DNA from: Saccharopolyspora_D taberi
GTDB taxonomy: Bacteria > Actinomycetota > Actinomycetes > Mycobacteriales > Pseudonocardiaceae
DNA: 64,000 nucleotides
Direction: 5' to 3'
Assembly (NCBI RefSeq): GCF_039534165.1
Contig: NZ_BAAAUX010000016.1
Span: forward strand, 442,752 to 506,751
Shown here: positions 57,448 to 64,000 of the stretch, piece by piece
How the letters are laid out: each line of letters begins with the position of its first letter
Numbering within the stretch: position 1 is the first letter of the stretch
Translations under genes and position numbers: made by a program
Notes under the pieces: model-generated
What the model was told of the DNA's origin: nothing
Databases searched by the model: none
Seen by the model: only the letters and a program-made list of their open reading frames with translations

Positions 57448-58206
57448 GTGGACCTGCTCCTGGCGGAGCGCACCTTCGTTCCGTACGGACCGTCGCACTG
57501 GGCGCTGATGGCGTTGATCGTCGTGGGCTCGGTGGTGCTCGCGGTGGTCGGGCGCCGGTACCGCGACAGCGAGGGCGCGCGGTGGTTCGCGCGGGGTTTC
57601 GCCCTGGTGATGCTGGCGTTCCTGGTTCCGATGCTGGTCTACCGGCACCTGCCGTCGCAGTGGGACGTCGAGGTCTCGCTGCCGTTCCACCTGTGCGACC
57701 TGGCGTGGATGACCGCCGCCTTCGCGCTGTGGACCCGGAGCCAGTGGGCCTACGCGCTCACCTACTACTGGGGGCTCACGCTCACCCCGCAGGCGATGAT
57801 CACGCCCGCGCTCGACGCCCCGGACTTTCCGCACATCGACTTCATCGACTTCTGGGCGCAGCACCTGGCCGTGGTGTGGGCGGCGGTGTTCCTGACGTGG
57901 GGGATCGGGATGCGGCCGGGCTGGCGGGACCTCTGGCGGTCGGCGGCGGTGACGGTCTGCTGGGGCGTGGTGATGCTGGTGTTCAACGAGTGGGCGGGCA
58001 CCAACTACGGATTCCTCAACAGCAAACCGGAAAACCCCTCGCTGCTGGACCTGATGGGCGGCTGGCCGTGGTACCTGGGCGTCGAGCTCGTCGTCGGGCT
58101 GGCCGGCTGGGCGCTGGTGACCTGGCCGTGGACGGTCAGGGCATCGCGAAGCCCTGCTGCCGCCACGCCTCGTAGACCGCGATGGCCGCGGAGTTCGCGA
58201 GGTTGA
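57448..58206 (+). CDS. YwaF/TIGR02206 family integral membrane protein
   Basis: 252 residues with about seven membrane segments. It includes the family pattern LPFHLCDLAWM, LTYYWGLTLTPQAMITP, AQHLAVVWAAVFLTWG and WAGTNYGFLNSKPENPSLLDLMG. Function is unknown. The last 24 residues (RASRSPAAATPRRPRWPRSSRG) are very basic and are encoded by sequence that is the antisense of the trmL 3' end, so the stop may have been reached by read-through of an older stop or a frameshift. Stops overlap by 71 bases on opposite strands. Confidence 0.85.
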   Translation: MDLLLAERTFVPYGPSHWALMALIVVGSVVLAVVGRRYRDSEGARWFARGFALVMLAFLVPMLVYRHLPSQWDVEVSLPFHLCDLAWMTAAFALWTRSQWAYALTYYWGLTLTPQAMITPALDAPDFPHIDFIDFWAQHLAVVWAAVFLTWGIGMRPGWRDLWRSAAVTVCWGVVMLVFNEWAGTNYGFLNSKPENPSLLDLMGGWPWYLGVELVVGLAGWALVTWPWTVRASRSPAAATPRRPRWPRSSRG

Positions 58207-58594
58207 GCGAGCGGTTGCCGGGCAGCATCGGGATGCGGACCGGCACGACGTAGTCGGCGCTGAGGATCTCGGACGGCAGCCCCACCGACTCCGGGCCGAA
58301 CATCAGCACGTCGCCGGGCTGGTAAGCGACCGTCTCGTAGGAGCGCTCGGCCGCGGAGGTGAACGCGTAGACCCGCTGCGGGCGCAGGGCCGCCCACACG
58401 TCGTCGAGATCCGGGTGGACGTGCAGGGCGGCCCGGTCGTGGTAGTCCAGCCCCGCACGTCGGAGTTTCGCGTCGTCCACCGAGAACCCGAGCGGCTCGA
58501 CCAGGTGCAGCGCGGTCCCCGAGCCCGCGGCCATGCGGATCGCGTTGCCGGTGTTTCCGGGGATCTCGGGGTGGTAGAAGACGACGTGGAACAT
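58136..58594 (-). CDS. trmL: tRNA (cytidine(34)-2'-O)-methyltransferase
   Basis: A 152-residue SPOUT-class methyltransferase that 2'-O-methylates the wobble base. VVFYHPEIPGNTGNAIRMAA is the RNA-binding/catalytic start, FGPESVGLPSEIL the SAM-knot and IPMLPGNRSLNLANSAAIA the closing knot. Length is normal. It is convergent with, and overlaps, the membrane protein gene. Confidence 0.95.
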   Translation of the reverse strand: MFHVVFYHPEIPGNTGNAIRMAAGSGTALHLVEPLGFSVDDAKLRRAGLDYHDRAALHVHPDLDDVWAALRPQRVYAFTSAAERSYETVAYQPGDVLMFGPESVGLPSEILSADYVVPVRIPMLPGNRSLNLANSAAIAVYEAWRQQGFAMP

Positions 58595-58676
58595 CGGGCC
58601 CTTTCAACTGCGGTCTCGGGGTCGTGCGCGGTTGCCGCCGCGCACGAGCCTCCGCCGAATCGTAGTTACCCCGCGA

Positions 58677-59408
58677 TCACACGAGACCGCCCGTGGCGGA
58701 CACGGTCGCTCCGGTGATCCAGCCTGAGTCCGGCCCGGTCAGCACGGCCACGACGCCCGCGATGTCGGCGGGCAGCCCGAGCCTGCCGAGCGGGATCATC
58801 GCGGCCGTCGCGGTCAGCTGCTCCGCGGGCACGGCGGCGCGCAGCAGGTCGGTGTCGGTCGGCCCGGGGGCGACGGCGTTGACGGTGATGCCGCGCGGGC
58901 CGAGCTCCTTCGCCGCTACGCGGGTGAACTGCTCGACCGCCGCTTTGCTCGCGGCGTAGACGGCTTCGCCGGGAGTGGCGTAGGCGGTGCTCATGCTGGA
59001 GACGTTCACGATCCGGCCGCCCTCGCGCATCCGCCGGGCGGCGTGCTGGATCGCGAGGAACGTGCCCTTGGCGTTGACCGCCATGATCCGGTCGTAGTCG
59101 GTCTCGGCGACGTCTGTGATCGGCGCGTGGGACGGGACGCCCGCGTTGTTGACGAGGACGTCCAGGTGGTCGAAGTGCTCGTCGGCGGTGGTGAAGATCC
59201 GCTCGACCTGCGCGGGGTCGGCCAGGTCCGCCCGCACGGCGTGGACCCGGTCGCCGAGTCCGGCCCGCAACCGCTCGGCCGCGGTCCTGTCGGTGGCGTA
59301 GCTGAAGACCACGGTCGCCCCGTCGGCGGCGAGCCGTTCGACGACGGCCCGTCCGATGCCTCGGGAACCTCCGGTGACGATCGCGGTCTTTCCTGTCATT
59401 CGCTGCAT
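58677..59408 (-). CDS. Short-chain dehydrogenase/reductase
   Basis: 243 residues. The NAD(P)-binding loop is TGGSRGIG, followed by NNAG, the Ser of NVSSMS, and the catalytic YAASK. Family Asn is in AVNAKGTF. ATG 59408 and ATG 59399 are both possible starts. The substrate is unknown; many relatives reduce 3-ketoacyl or sugar substrates. Divergent from a WYL regulator with a 61-base gap, so that regulator may control it. Confidence 0.92.
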   Translation of the reverse strand: MQRMTGKTAIVTGGSRGIGRAVVERLAADGATVVFSYATDRTAAERLRAGLGDRVHAVRADLADPAQVERIFTTADEHFDHLDVLVNNAGVPSHAPITDVAETDYDRIMAVNAKGTFLAIQHAARRMREGGRIVNVSSMSTAYATPGEAVYAASKAAVEQFTRVAAKELGPRGITVNAVAPGPTDTDLLRAAVPAEQLTATAAMIPLGRLGLPADIAGVVAVLTGPDSGWITGATVSATGGLV

Positions 59409-59457
59409 GCTTCGACGTTGTCAGCCATTGCGGAAGACTCGCTTCCGCGATGGCGGG

Positions 59458-59463
59458 GACACT
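59458..59463 (+). promoter_or_regulatory. -10 element GACACT of a probable leaderless promoter for the WYL regulator
   Basis: GACACT ends six bases before ATG 59470, with no Shine-Dalgarno between them. Confidence 0.4.
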
Positions 59464-59469
59464 GGCGGC

Positions 59470-60426
59470 ATGCTGGAAACCTCGGCCCGCCTGCTGCGGT
59501 TGCTCTCGCTGCTGCAAGCCCGCCGCGACTGGCCGGGCCCCGAGCTCGCGTCCCGCCTCGGCGTCTCGACCAGGACTGTCCGAGCCGATGTCGATCGCCT
59601 GCGCGGGCTCGGCTACCCGGTGCACGCCACGCCCGGAGCGGCAGGCGGCTATCGCCTGGGCGCGGGCGCCGTCCTGCCGCCGCTGCTGCTCGACGACGAC
59701 GAGGCGGTCGCGGTCGCGATCGGCCTGCGCAGCGCGGCGGGCGGAACCGTGTCCGGCATCGAGGAGAGTTCGGCGCGGGCACTGGCGAAGCTGGACCAGG
59801 TCCTGCCGTCCAGGCTGCGGCACCGGATCGGCGCGCTCCAGACCCACGTCGAGCCGACAGCGGGCTCCGGGCCGACCGCCCCGGTGCTGTCCGCGCTGGC
59901 CGCGGCCTGCCGCGACCGCGAGCGGCTGCGCTTCGACTACCGGTCCCACGGCGAGGCGGCCAGCGTCCGGGACGTCGAGCCGCACCGGCTGATCCACTCC
60001 GGACGCCGCTGGTACCTGGTCGGCTGGGACGTCGAGCGCGACGGCTGGCGCACGTTCCGCGCCGACCGCATCTCGCCGCGCGTCCCGAACGGCCCGCGCT
60101 TCGCGCCGCGCGACCCGCCGGAGGGCGGTTTCGCGGCCCACCTGGCCAGGGGAGTCGCCGGAGTCCTGTGGAACTACCGCGCGAAGGTCCGCGTGCACGC
60201 GCCCGCGGCGGAGGTGACCGGCCGCGTGCCGGAGACCTGGCCGGTCACCTCCGCCGACGACCGCGGCTGCCTGCTCGACGCGGGCGCGGACACCCCGGCG
60301 CTGCTGGCGGTCTACCTCGCCGGGCTCGGCCTGGACTTCGACGTCATCGACGCACCCGAGCTGCGCGAGGCGCTTCGCGGCCTCGCCGCCCGCTGCGACC
60401 GGGCAGCCGCGTTCAGTACCGGTTGA
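59470..60426 (+). CDS. WYL-domain (YafY-like) transcriptional regulator
   Basis: 318 residues. The DeoR-like winged helix-turn-helix is at about 5-60 (LASRLGVSTRTVRADVDRLR and the wing GAAGGYRLG). The WYL domain is at about 140-220, with the key strand RRWYLVGWDVERDGWRTFR. WYL domains sense small ligands or nucleic acids. The gene is divergent from an SDR reductase, the usual arrangement for a single-target regulator. Its last 14 bases overlap the convergent PPOX gene. Confidence 0.92.
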   Translation: MLETSARLLRLLSLLQARRDWPGPELASRLGVSTRTVRADVDRLRGLGYPVHATPGAAGGYRLGAGAVLPPLLLDDDEAVAVAIGLRSAAGGTVSGIEESSARALAKLDQVLPSRLRHRIGALQTHVEPTAGSGPTAPVLSALAAACRDRERLRFDYRSHGEAASVRDVEPHRLIHSGRRWYLVGWDVERDGWRTFRADRISPRVPNGPRFAPRDPPEGGFAAHLARGVAGVLWNYRAKVRVHAPAAEVTGRVPETWPVTSADDRGCLLDAGADTPALLAVYLAGLGLDFDVIDAPELREALRGLAARCDRAAAFSTG

Positions 60427-61030
60427 ACCGCGCGTCCGCGTTGAGCGCGGCGTCGATCACCTTCGCCGGGACCTTGCTGCCGGTCTGGCTGCGCGCGAGC
60501 TGCCCCGGGGTCGGCAGCGACTTCTTGTCCGGCCAGGACTCGGGCTTCCAGAGCGAGGAGCGGGCGAACGCCTTCCGGCAGTGCAGGAACAGCTCCCGCA
60601 CGTGGATCCGCACCGCCAGGGTCGGCACCACGCCCTCCACGGCGAGCCGGGGAAGGTACGGGGCGTCGGCGACGATCTCGGCGGTGCCGTTGACCCGCAG
60701 CGTCTCGCCGACGCCGGGGACGATGAACAGCATCCCGACCTGCGGCTGCTGCAGGACGTTGCGCAGGCTGTCGAGCCGCCGGTTGCCCTTGCGGTCGCCG
60801 AAGGCGAGCGTGTGCTCGTCGAGCACCAGGACGCTGCCCGGCGGGTCACCGCGCGGGGAGACGTCGCAGGTGCCGTCCGCTGCGGTGGTGGCCAGCAGGA
60901 AGAACGGGCTGGCCGCGATGAACCGGCCGGATTCGGCGTCGATGTGGTCGATCGCCTTCTCGGCGATCGCCCGGTTCGGTTCGGAGACGAACTCCCGCAG
61001 TTCGGCTTCGGTCCGCAGCACCCTGGTCAT
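60413..61030 (-). CDS. PPOX-type FMN-binding flavoprotein (MSMEG_1061-like)
   Basis: A 205-residue split-barrel protein of the pyridoxamine-phosphate-oxidase-like class. FFLLATTAADGTCDVSPRGDPPG is the family FMN-binding start and RRLDSLRNVLQQPQVGMLFIVPG the middle strand set. The ending has Lys/Trp-rich FARSSLWKPESWP. The exact subfamily name is from memory of the pattern. ATG 61030 follows AAGGAGA. An iron-box-like site lies 27 bases upstream. Confidence 0.85.
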   Translation of the reverse strand: MTRVLRTEAELREFVSEPNRAIAEKAIDHIDAESGRFIAASPFFLLATTAADGTCDVSPRGDPPGSVLVLDEHTLAFGDRKGNRRLDSLRNVLQQPQVGMLFIVPGVGETLRVNGTAEIVADAPYLPRLAVEGVVPTLAVRIHVRELFLHCRKAFARSSLWKPESWPDKKSLPTPGQLARSQTGSKVPAKVIDAALNADARFNRY

Positions 61031-61056
61031 GCCCGGTCTCCTTCGCGGTCGGCTGG

Positions 61057-61075
61057 TTAGGTCAGCCTAACTTGC
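61057..61075. promoter_or_regulatory. Iron-box-like site (DtxR/IdeR/DmdR type)
   Basis: The sequence starting TTAGGTCAGCCTAAC matches the 19-base iron-box consensus TTAGGTTAGSCTAACCTAA at about 15 positions, with the core TTAGGT-n-AG-CTAA intact. It lies upstream of the PPOX gene, 27 bases from its start codon, and after the LysA-like gene. It suggests iron control of the flavoprotein. Confidence 0.6.
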
Positions 61076-61090
61076 GAAGGTGGTTGTTCG

Positions 61091-62401
61091 TCACACCTCG
61101 CGCGCCATCAGATCTTCCGCGCTCTCCCGGCGGATCCACAGCTCGGGTTCCCCGTCGCCGATGGCGATCACGGGCGGGCGGCGGACCGAGTTGTAGGTCG
61201 AGGCCATCGAGTGGTGGTAGGCCCCGGTGCACGGCACGACCAGCAGATCGCCCGCGGCGATGTCACCGGGCAGAACGGCGTCGCGCATCAGCACGTCGCC
61301 CGCTTCGCAATGCCGCCCCACCACAGTCGCGGGCGCTACCGGCGCGGAGCTCGCCCGCCCCAGCAGCCGCACCGCGTAGCGGGCGCCGTAGAGCGCCGGT
61401 CGGGGGTTGTCGGAGAATCCGCCGTCCACGGCGACGAAAGTGCGCACCCCGCGCTTGACCGTGATCACGCGGTAGACGGTCAGCCCGGCCCTGGCGGCGA
61501 TCGCCCTGCCGGGCTCGACCACCAGCCGGGGCGCGGCCAGCCCGTGCTTCCGGCACTCCTGGGCCAGCACGTTCTTGACCCGGCAGCCGAACCCGCGCAG
61601 GTCGAAGTTCACGGCGTGGCCGCCGCCGAGATCGAGCTGCGGCAGCGTGACGCCGTGCCGGACGGCGATCTCGGCGAGGAACCCGGCCAGCGCGCGCACC
61701 GCCCGCTCGTAGACCTCGACGTCGGTGATCTGCGAACCGAGGTGGCAGTGCAGGCCGACGAGGTTGAGCAGCGGCTTGCTCCGCACCCGCCGCACCGCTT
61801 CGGCGGCCTGCCCGCTCGCGAGCGAGAACCCGAACTTCTGGTCTTCGACGCCGGTGGCGACCGCGCGGTGGGTGTGCCCGTCGATGCCCGGCGTGACCCG
61901 GATCAGCACGTCCTGCCGGCGAGTCGCCAGCGCGCCCAGCAGGTCGATCTCGTCGGGCGAGTCGAGCACGATCCGGCCGACCCCGGCGTCGAGCGCGGCC
62001 CGCAGCTCGTGGTCGGGTTTGGCGTTGCCGTGCAACATGATCCGGCCCGGCGGAAACCCGGCGGAGGTGGCCGTCGCGAGTTCCCCGGCGGAGCACACGT
62101 CGAGCGAGAGCCCCTCACCGGCGAGCAGCTTGGCCATCCGGCGGCACAGGAAAGCCTTGCCAGCGAAGGCGATTTCGGCGTCCGGGAGGGCGGCGCGGTA
62201 CGCCCGGCAGCGGGCCCGCAGCGTCGCGGTGTCGACGACGTAGCCGGGGGTGTCGAAGCGCTCGGCGAGCCCGGTCAGCGACGTCCCGCCCACGGTGATG
62301 TCACCGCCGGGCAGGGCCTGGGCGCGGTCCGGCCAGCGGCCGGGGTCCAGGTGTTCCGGGAGGAAGTTGCGGAAGGTCGGGATCAGCTCGGCGAGGGTCA
62401 C
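61091..62401 (-). CDS. Diaminopimelate decarboxylase-like PLP enzyme
   Basis: 436 residues from GTG 62401; the frame reads much farther upstream without support. It is a fold III PLP decarboxylase: catalytic Lys82 in IAFAGKAFLC, CSAGELATA, HCHLGSQITD, EPGRAIAARAG and the cross-subunit Cys in GRHCEAGDVL. It fits LysA, which makes lysine from meso-diaminopimelate, and the last part (YHHSMASTYNSVRRPP) fits too. A stand-alone gene in an accessory block may be a second copy or act on another amino acid; the standard actinobacterial lysA is next to argS and hom, which are absent here. Confidence 0.85.
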   Translation of the reverse strand: MTLAELIPTFRNFLPEHLDPGRWPDRAQALPGGDITVGGTSLTGLAERFDTPGYVVDTATLRARCRAYRAALPDAEIAFAGKAFLCRRMAKLLAGEGLSLDVCSAGELATATSAGFPPGRIMLHGNAKPDHELRAALDAGVGRIVLDSPDEIDLLGALATRRQDVLIRVTPGIDGHTHRAVATGVEDQKFGFSLASGQAAEAVRRVRSKPLLNLVGLHCHLGSQITDVEVYERAVRALAGFLAEIAVRHGVTLPQLDLGGGHAVNFDLRGFGCRVKNVLAQECRKHGLAAPRLVVEPGRAIAARAGLTVYRVITVKRGVRTFVAVDGGFSDNPRPALYGARYAVRLLGRASSAPVAPATVVGRHCEAGDVLMRDAVLPGDIAAGDLLVVPCTGAYHHSMASTYNSVRRPPVIAIGDGEPELWIRRESAEDLMAREV

Positions 62402-62773
62402 GGGAGGTCCTTCGAGTCGGGGCGGGACGTGTTCAGGACTACTCCGCGAGCGCGCCACCGCGATCGTTCCGAGCACGGCCCTGACGGTGGCCGCGGCGGT
62501 TCTGACGCGCCTTTGACGTTGTTGTGCGTTGCACTTCATCAACCGCATGGCCCTGACCCTGCTGTCGGCGGGAGTGGAGGATGCCGGGGTCGCCCGGGAG
62601 ATGGAGGAACGTCCTGCCAGCACCGCGCTCGCGTTGCTGGAGGGTGAGCTCGGCGACATGCCCGCATGGGCGGGTTCGAGTCCGGTCGGTCTGGTGTTCG
62701 CGGCGCTGCGGACGGCCGGGCGCATGGGCGGCTGGCGGCGGGCGCGGTCGGAGCGGTCTGGTAGAGAAGGGGC
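62402..62773. other. 372-base region before priA without a supported gene
   Basis: Both strands have long open frames because of high GC, but none has a ribosome site or recognisable domain. The region should contain the promoters of the divergent lysA-like and priA genes. GAGAAGGGG at 62764-62772 is the Shine-Dalgarno for priA. A TTGACG lies at 62515-62520 without a clear partner -10. Confidence 0.5.
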
Positions 62774-64000
62774 ATGGCAGGCGCGAAACCGGCGAAGGGG
62801 GGCAAGGCAGCGGCAGAGCGGACCGCCGCGGCCGAGCTGCCGGTGGCGCGGGTGCTGGTCGAGGTGCCGCTGCCCGCGCACCTGGACCGGCCGTTCGACT
62901 ACCTGCTGCCCGACCGCCTGGACGCCGACGCCGTTCCGGGCTGCCGGGTGCGGGTGCGCTTCGGCGGCAAGCTGGTCGACGGGTTCCTGCTCGGGCGGCA
63001 GGCCACTTCGGACTTCAAGGGCACGCTGCAGTGGGTCGAGCGCGTGCACTCGCCGGAACCCGTGCTGTCCCCGGAGCTGCTGGAGCTGTCCCGGTCGGTG
63101 GCCGCCCGCTACGGCGGGATGCTCAGCGACGTGGTGCGGCTCGTGGTTCCGCCCCGGCAGGCCAAGGTCGAGAAGGAGGCCCCGTCCGAGCCGGCGCCGC
63201 CACCCCCGCGTCCGCGGGCCGAGGCGTGGTCCCGGTACCGGCTCGGGGAGTCCTTCCTGGACGCGGTGCACGCCGGCCGCGCGGCCCGCGCGGTGTGGCA
63301 GGCGCTGCCCGGTGAGGACTGGCCCGCGCGCCTCGCCGAGGCGGCGGCGACCGCCGCTGCCGCCGGACGCGGTGCGGTCATCGCGGTTCCCGACCACCGC
63401 GACGTCAAGCGGCTGCGGGCGGCCTGCGCGCACCTGGTCGGGGAGAGCGGGGTCGTGGCGCTGACCTCCGACCTCGGCCCGGCGGAGCGCTACCGGCGGT
63501 GGCTCGCGGTGCTGCGGGGCGCGGTCCGGGTGGTCGTCGGCACCCGCGCTGCGATGTTCGCGCCGGTGCGCGACCTCGGCCTGGCCGTGGTGTGGGACGA
63601 CGGCGACGACCTGCACAGCTACCCGCAGGTGCCGTTCCCGCACGCGCGGGACGTGCTGACCCACCGCGCGCACGCGGCCGGGGCGTCGCTGGTCGTCGGC
63701 GGCTTCGCCCGCACCGCCGAGGCCGAGCTGCTGGTCGAGTCGGGCTGGGCGCACGAGGTCGTCGCGCACCGCGACCAGGTCCGCGCGTCCGCGCCCCGGG
63801 TGACCGCCATCGGCGAGGACGACACGCAGCTCGCCCGGGATCCCGCCGCCCGCGCGGCACGCCTCCCTTCGGTCGCCTTCGAAGCCGCCCGCGACGCGCT
63901 GCGCGCCGGGGCGCCGGTGCTGGTGCAGGTCCCGCGGCGCGGTTACGTCCCGGCGCTGGCCTGCGGCGACTGCCGGGAGAGCGCGCGGTGCCGGCGCTGC
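62774..64000 (+). CDS. priA: Primosomal protein N' (PriA), actinobacterial type, 3' truncated by window end
   Basis: 409 residues are in the window and the frame is still open at base 64000. The N-terminal 3'-DNA-binding domain (ARVLVEVPLPAHLDRPFDYLLP and VPGCRVRVRFGGKLVDGFLLG) is normal. Where helicase PriA has the Walker A GxTGSGKT, this one has LPGEDWPARL, and the DEEH box is VWDDGDDLHSY, so ATP hydrolysis is unlikely; this is usual for actinobacteria. Cys pairs of the zinc module begin at the end (CGDC and CRRC). ATG 62774 follows AAGGGG. Confidence 0.93.
   Translation, partial: MAGAKPAKGGKAAAERTAAAELPVARVLVEVPLPAHLDRPFDYLLPDRLDADAVPGCRVRVRFGGKLVDGFLLGRQATSDFKGTLQWVERVHSPEPVLSPELLELSRSVAARYGGMLSDVVRLVVPPRQAKVEKEAPSEPAPPPPRPRAEAWSRYRLGESFLDAVHAGRAARAVWQALPGEDWPARLAEAAATAAAAGRGAVIAVPDHRDVKRLRAACAHLVGESGVVALTSDLGPAERYRRWLAVLRGAVRVVVGTRAAMFAPVRDLGLAVVWDDGDDLHSYPQVPFPHARDVLTHRAHAAGASLVVGGFARTAEAELLVESGWAHEVVAHRDQVRASAPRVTAIGEDDTQLARDPAARAARLPSVAFEAARDALRAGAPVLVQVPRRGYVPALACGDCRESARCRRC

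Noticed and set aside
62670..62690. A tRNA T-arm-like GGTTCGAGTCC string.
   Set aside because: The flanking bases do not form the T stem, and no D arm, anticodon arm or acceptor stem can be built in the expected places.
62529..63464. A 311-residue plus-strand frame overlapping the start of priA.
   Set aside because: It runs through priA in another frame, turns into Arg/Pro/Ala-rich sequence there, and has no ribosome site or family match.

Overview
The window comes from a high-GC actinomycete, most likely a member of the Pseudonocardiaceae close to Saccharopolyspora. The support is the strong G/C bias at third codon positions, many GTG and a few TTG starts, chains of 4-nt GTGA/ATGA overlaps, BldD, mIHF, a PriA with degenerate ATPase motifs, DUF3558/EspG-type proteins, and a gene order that follows mycobacterial blocks (alaS-ruvX-mltG-aroE-prepilin peptidase-aroCKBQ-pepP-efp-nusB, then pyrR-pyrB-pyrC-membrane protein-carA-carB-pyrF, then mihF-gmk-rpoZ-coaBC-metK). 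The species assignment is inference. An assembly gap of 31 N lies at 31082-31112.

Layout. 1-5129: GNAT tail, a small secreted protein, carbonic anhydrase plus SulP transporter, rarA, and a 48-residue zinc-ribbon gene on the minus strand. 5130-12148: a D-2-hydroxyacid dehydrogenase, then the alaS operon through aroE. 12149-12491: a convergent gap filled with nested inverted repeats and a dispersed repeat. 12492-14891: a UvrA-like class II ATPase. 15052-18369: a divergent PTS locus (gntR-EIIC-ptsH on minus, EIIB-EIIA on plus) with a DasR-type operator between the arms. 18482-22491: prepilin peptidase and the shikimate genes aroC-aroK-aroB-aroQ. 22601-28583: accessory secreted proteins (lipoprotein, Tat-exported GH64 glucanase with a LacI-type operator, esterase), an MFS transporter and a DNA methyltransferase. 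28731-30993: pepP-efp-nusB. 31146-31634: bldD.

31940-40773: the complete UMP pathway from carbamoyl phosphate to UMP apart from pyrD and pyrE, headed by a PyrR-binding leader and closed by an intrinsic terminator. 40896-43842: two hypothetical proteins, a Ser/Thr kinase and a lipoprotein in a tight run. 43844-48087: esterase, metallo-beta-lactamase-fold enzyme, divergent XRE regulator, hydrolase. 48333-51487: an orphan type VII (ESX)-like cassette: PE-like protein, DUF3558 lipoprotein, Gly-rich PPE-like protein, EspG. 51600-53066: sulfatase. 53415-57303: mihF-gmk-rpoZ-coaBC-metK. 57448-62401: an accessory block (YwaF-like membrane protein, trmL, SDR, WYL regulator, PPOX flavoprotein with an iron-box-like site, LysA-like decarboxylase) separating metK from priA, whose start is at 62774 and which runs off the window end.

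The least explained parts are the ESX-like cassette, the kinase cluster, the nested palindrome at 12217-12357, the hairpin row beside the assembly gap, the four-unit tandem repeat before rpoZ, and the 48-residue zinc-ribbon gene. No tRNA, rRNA, CRISPR array, insertion sequence or prophage gene was found.
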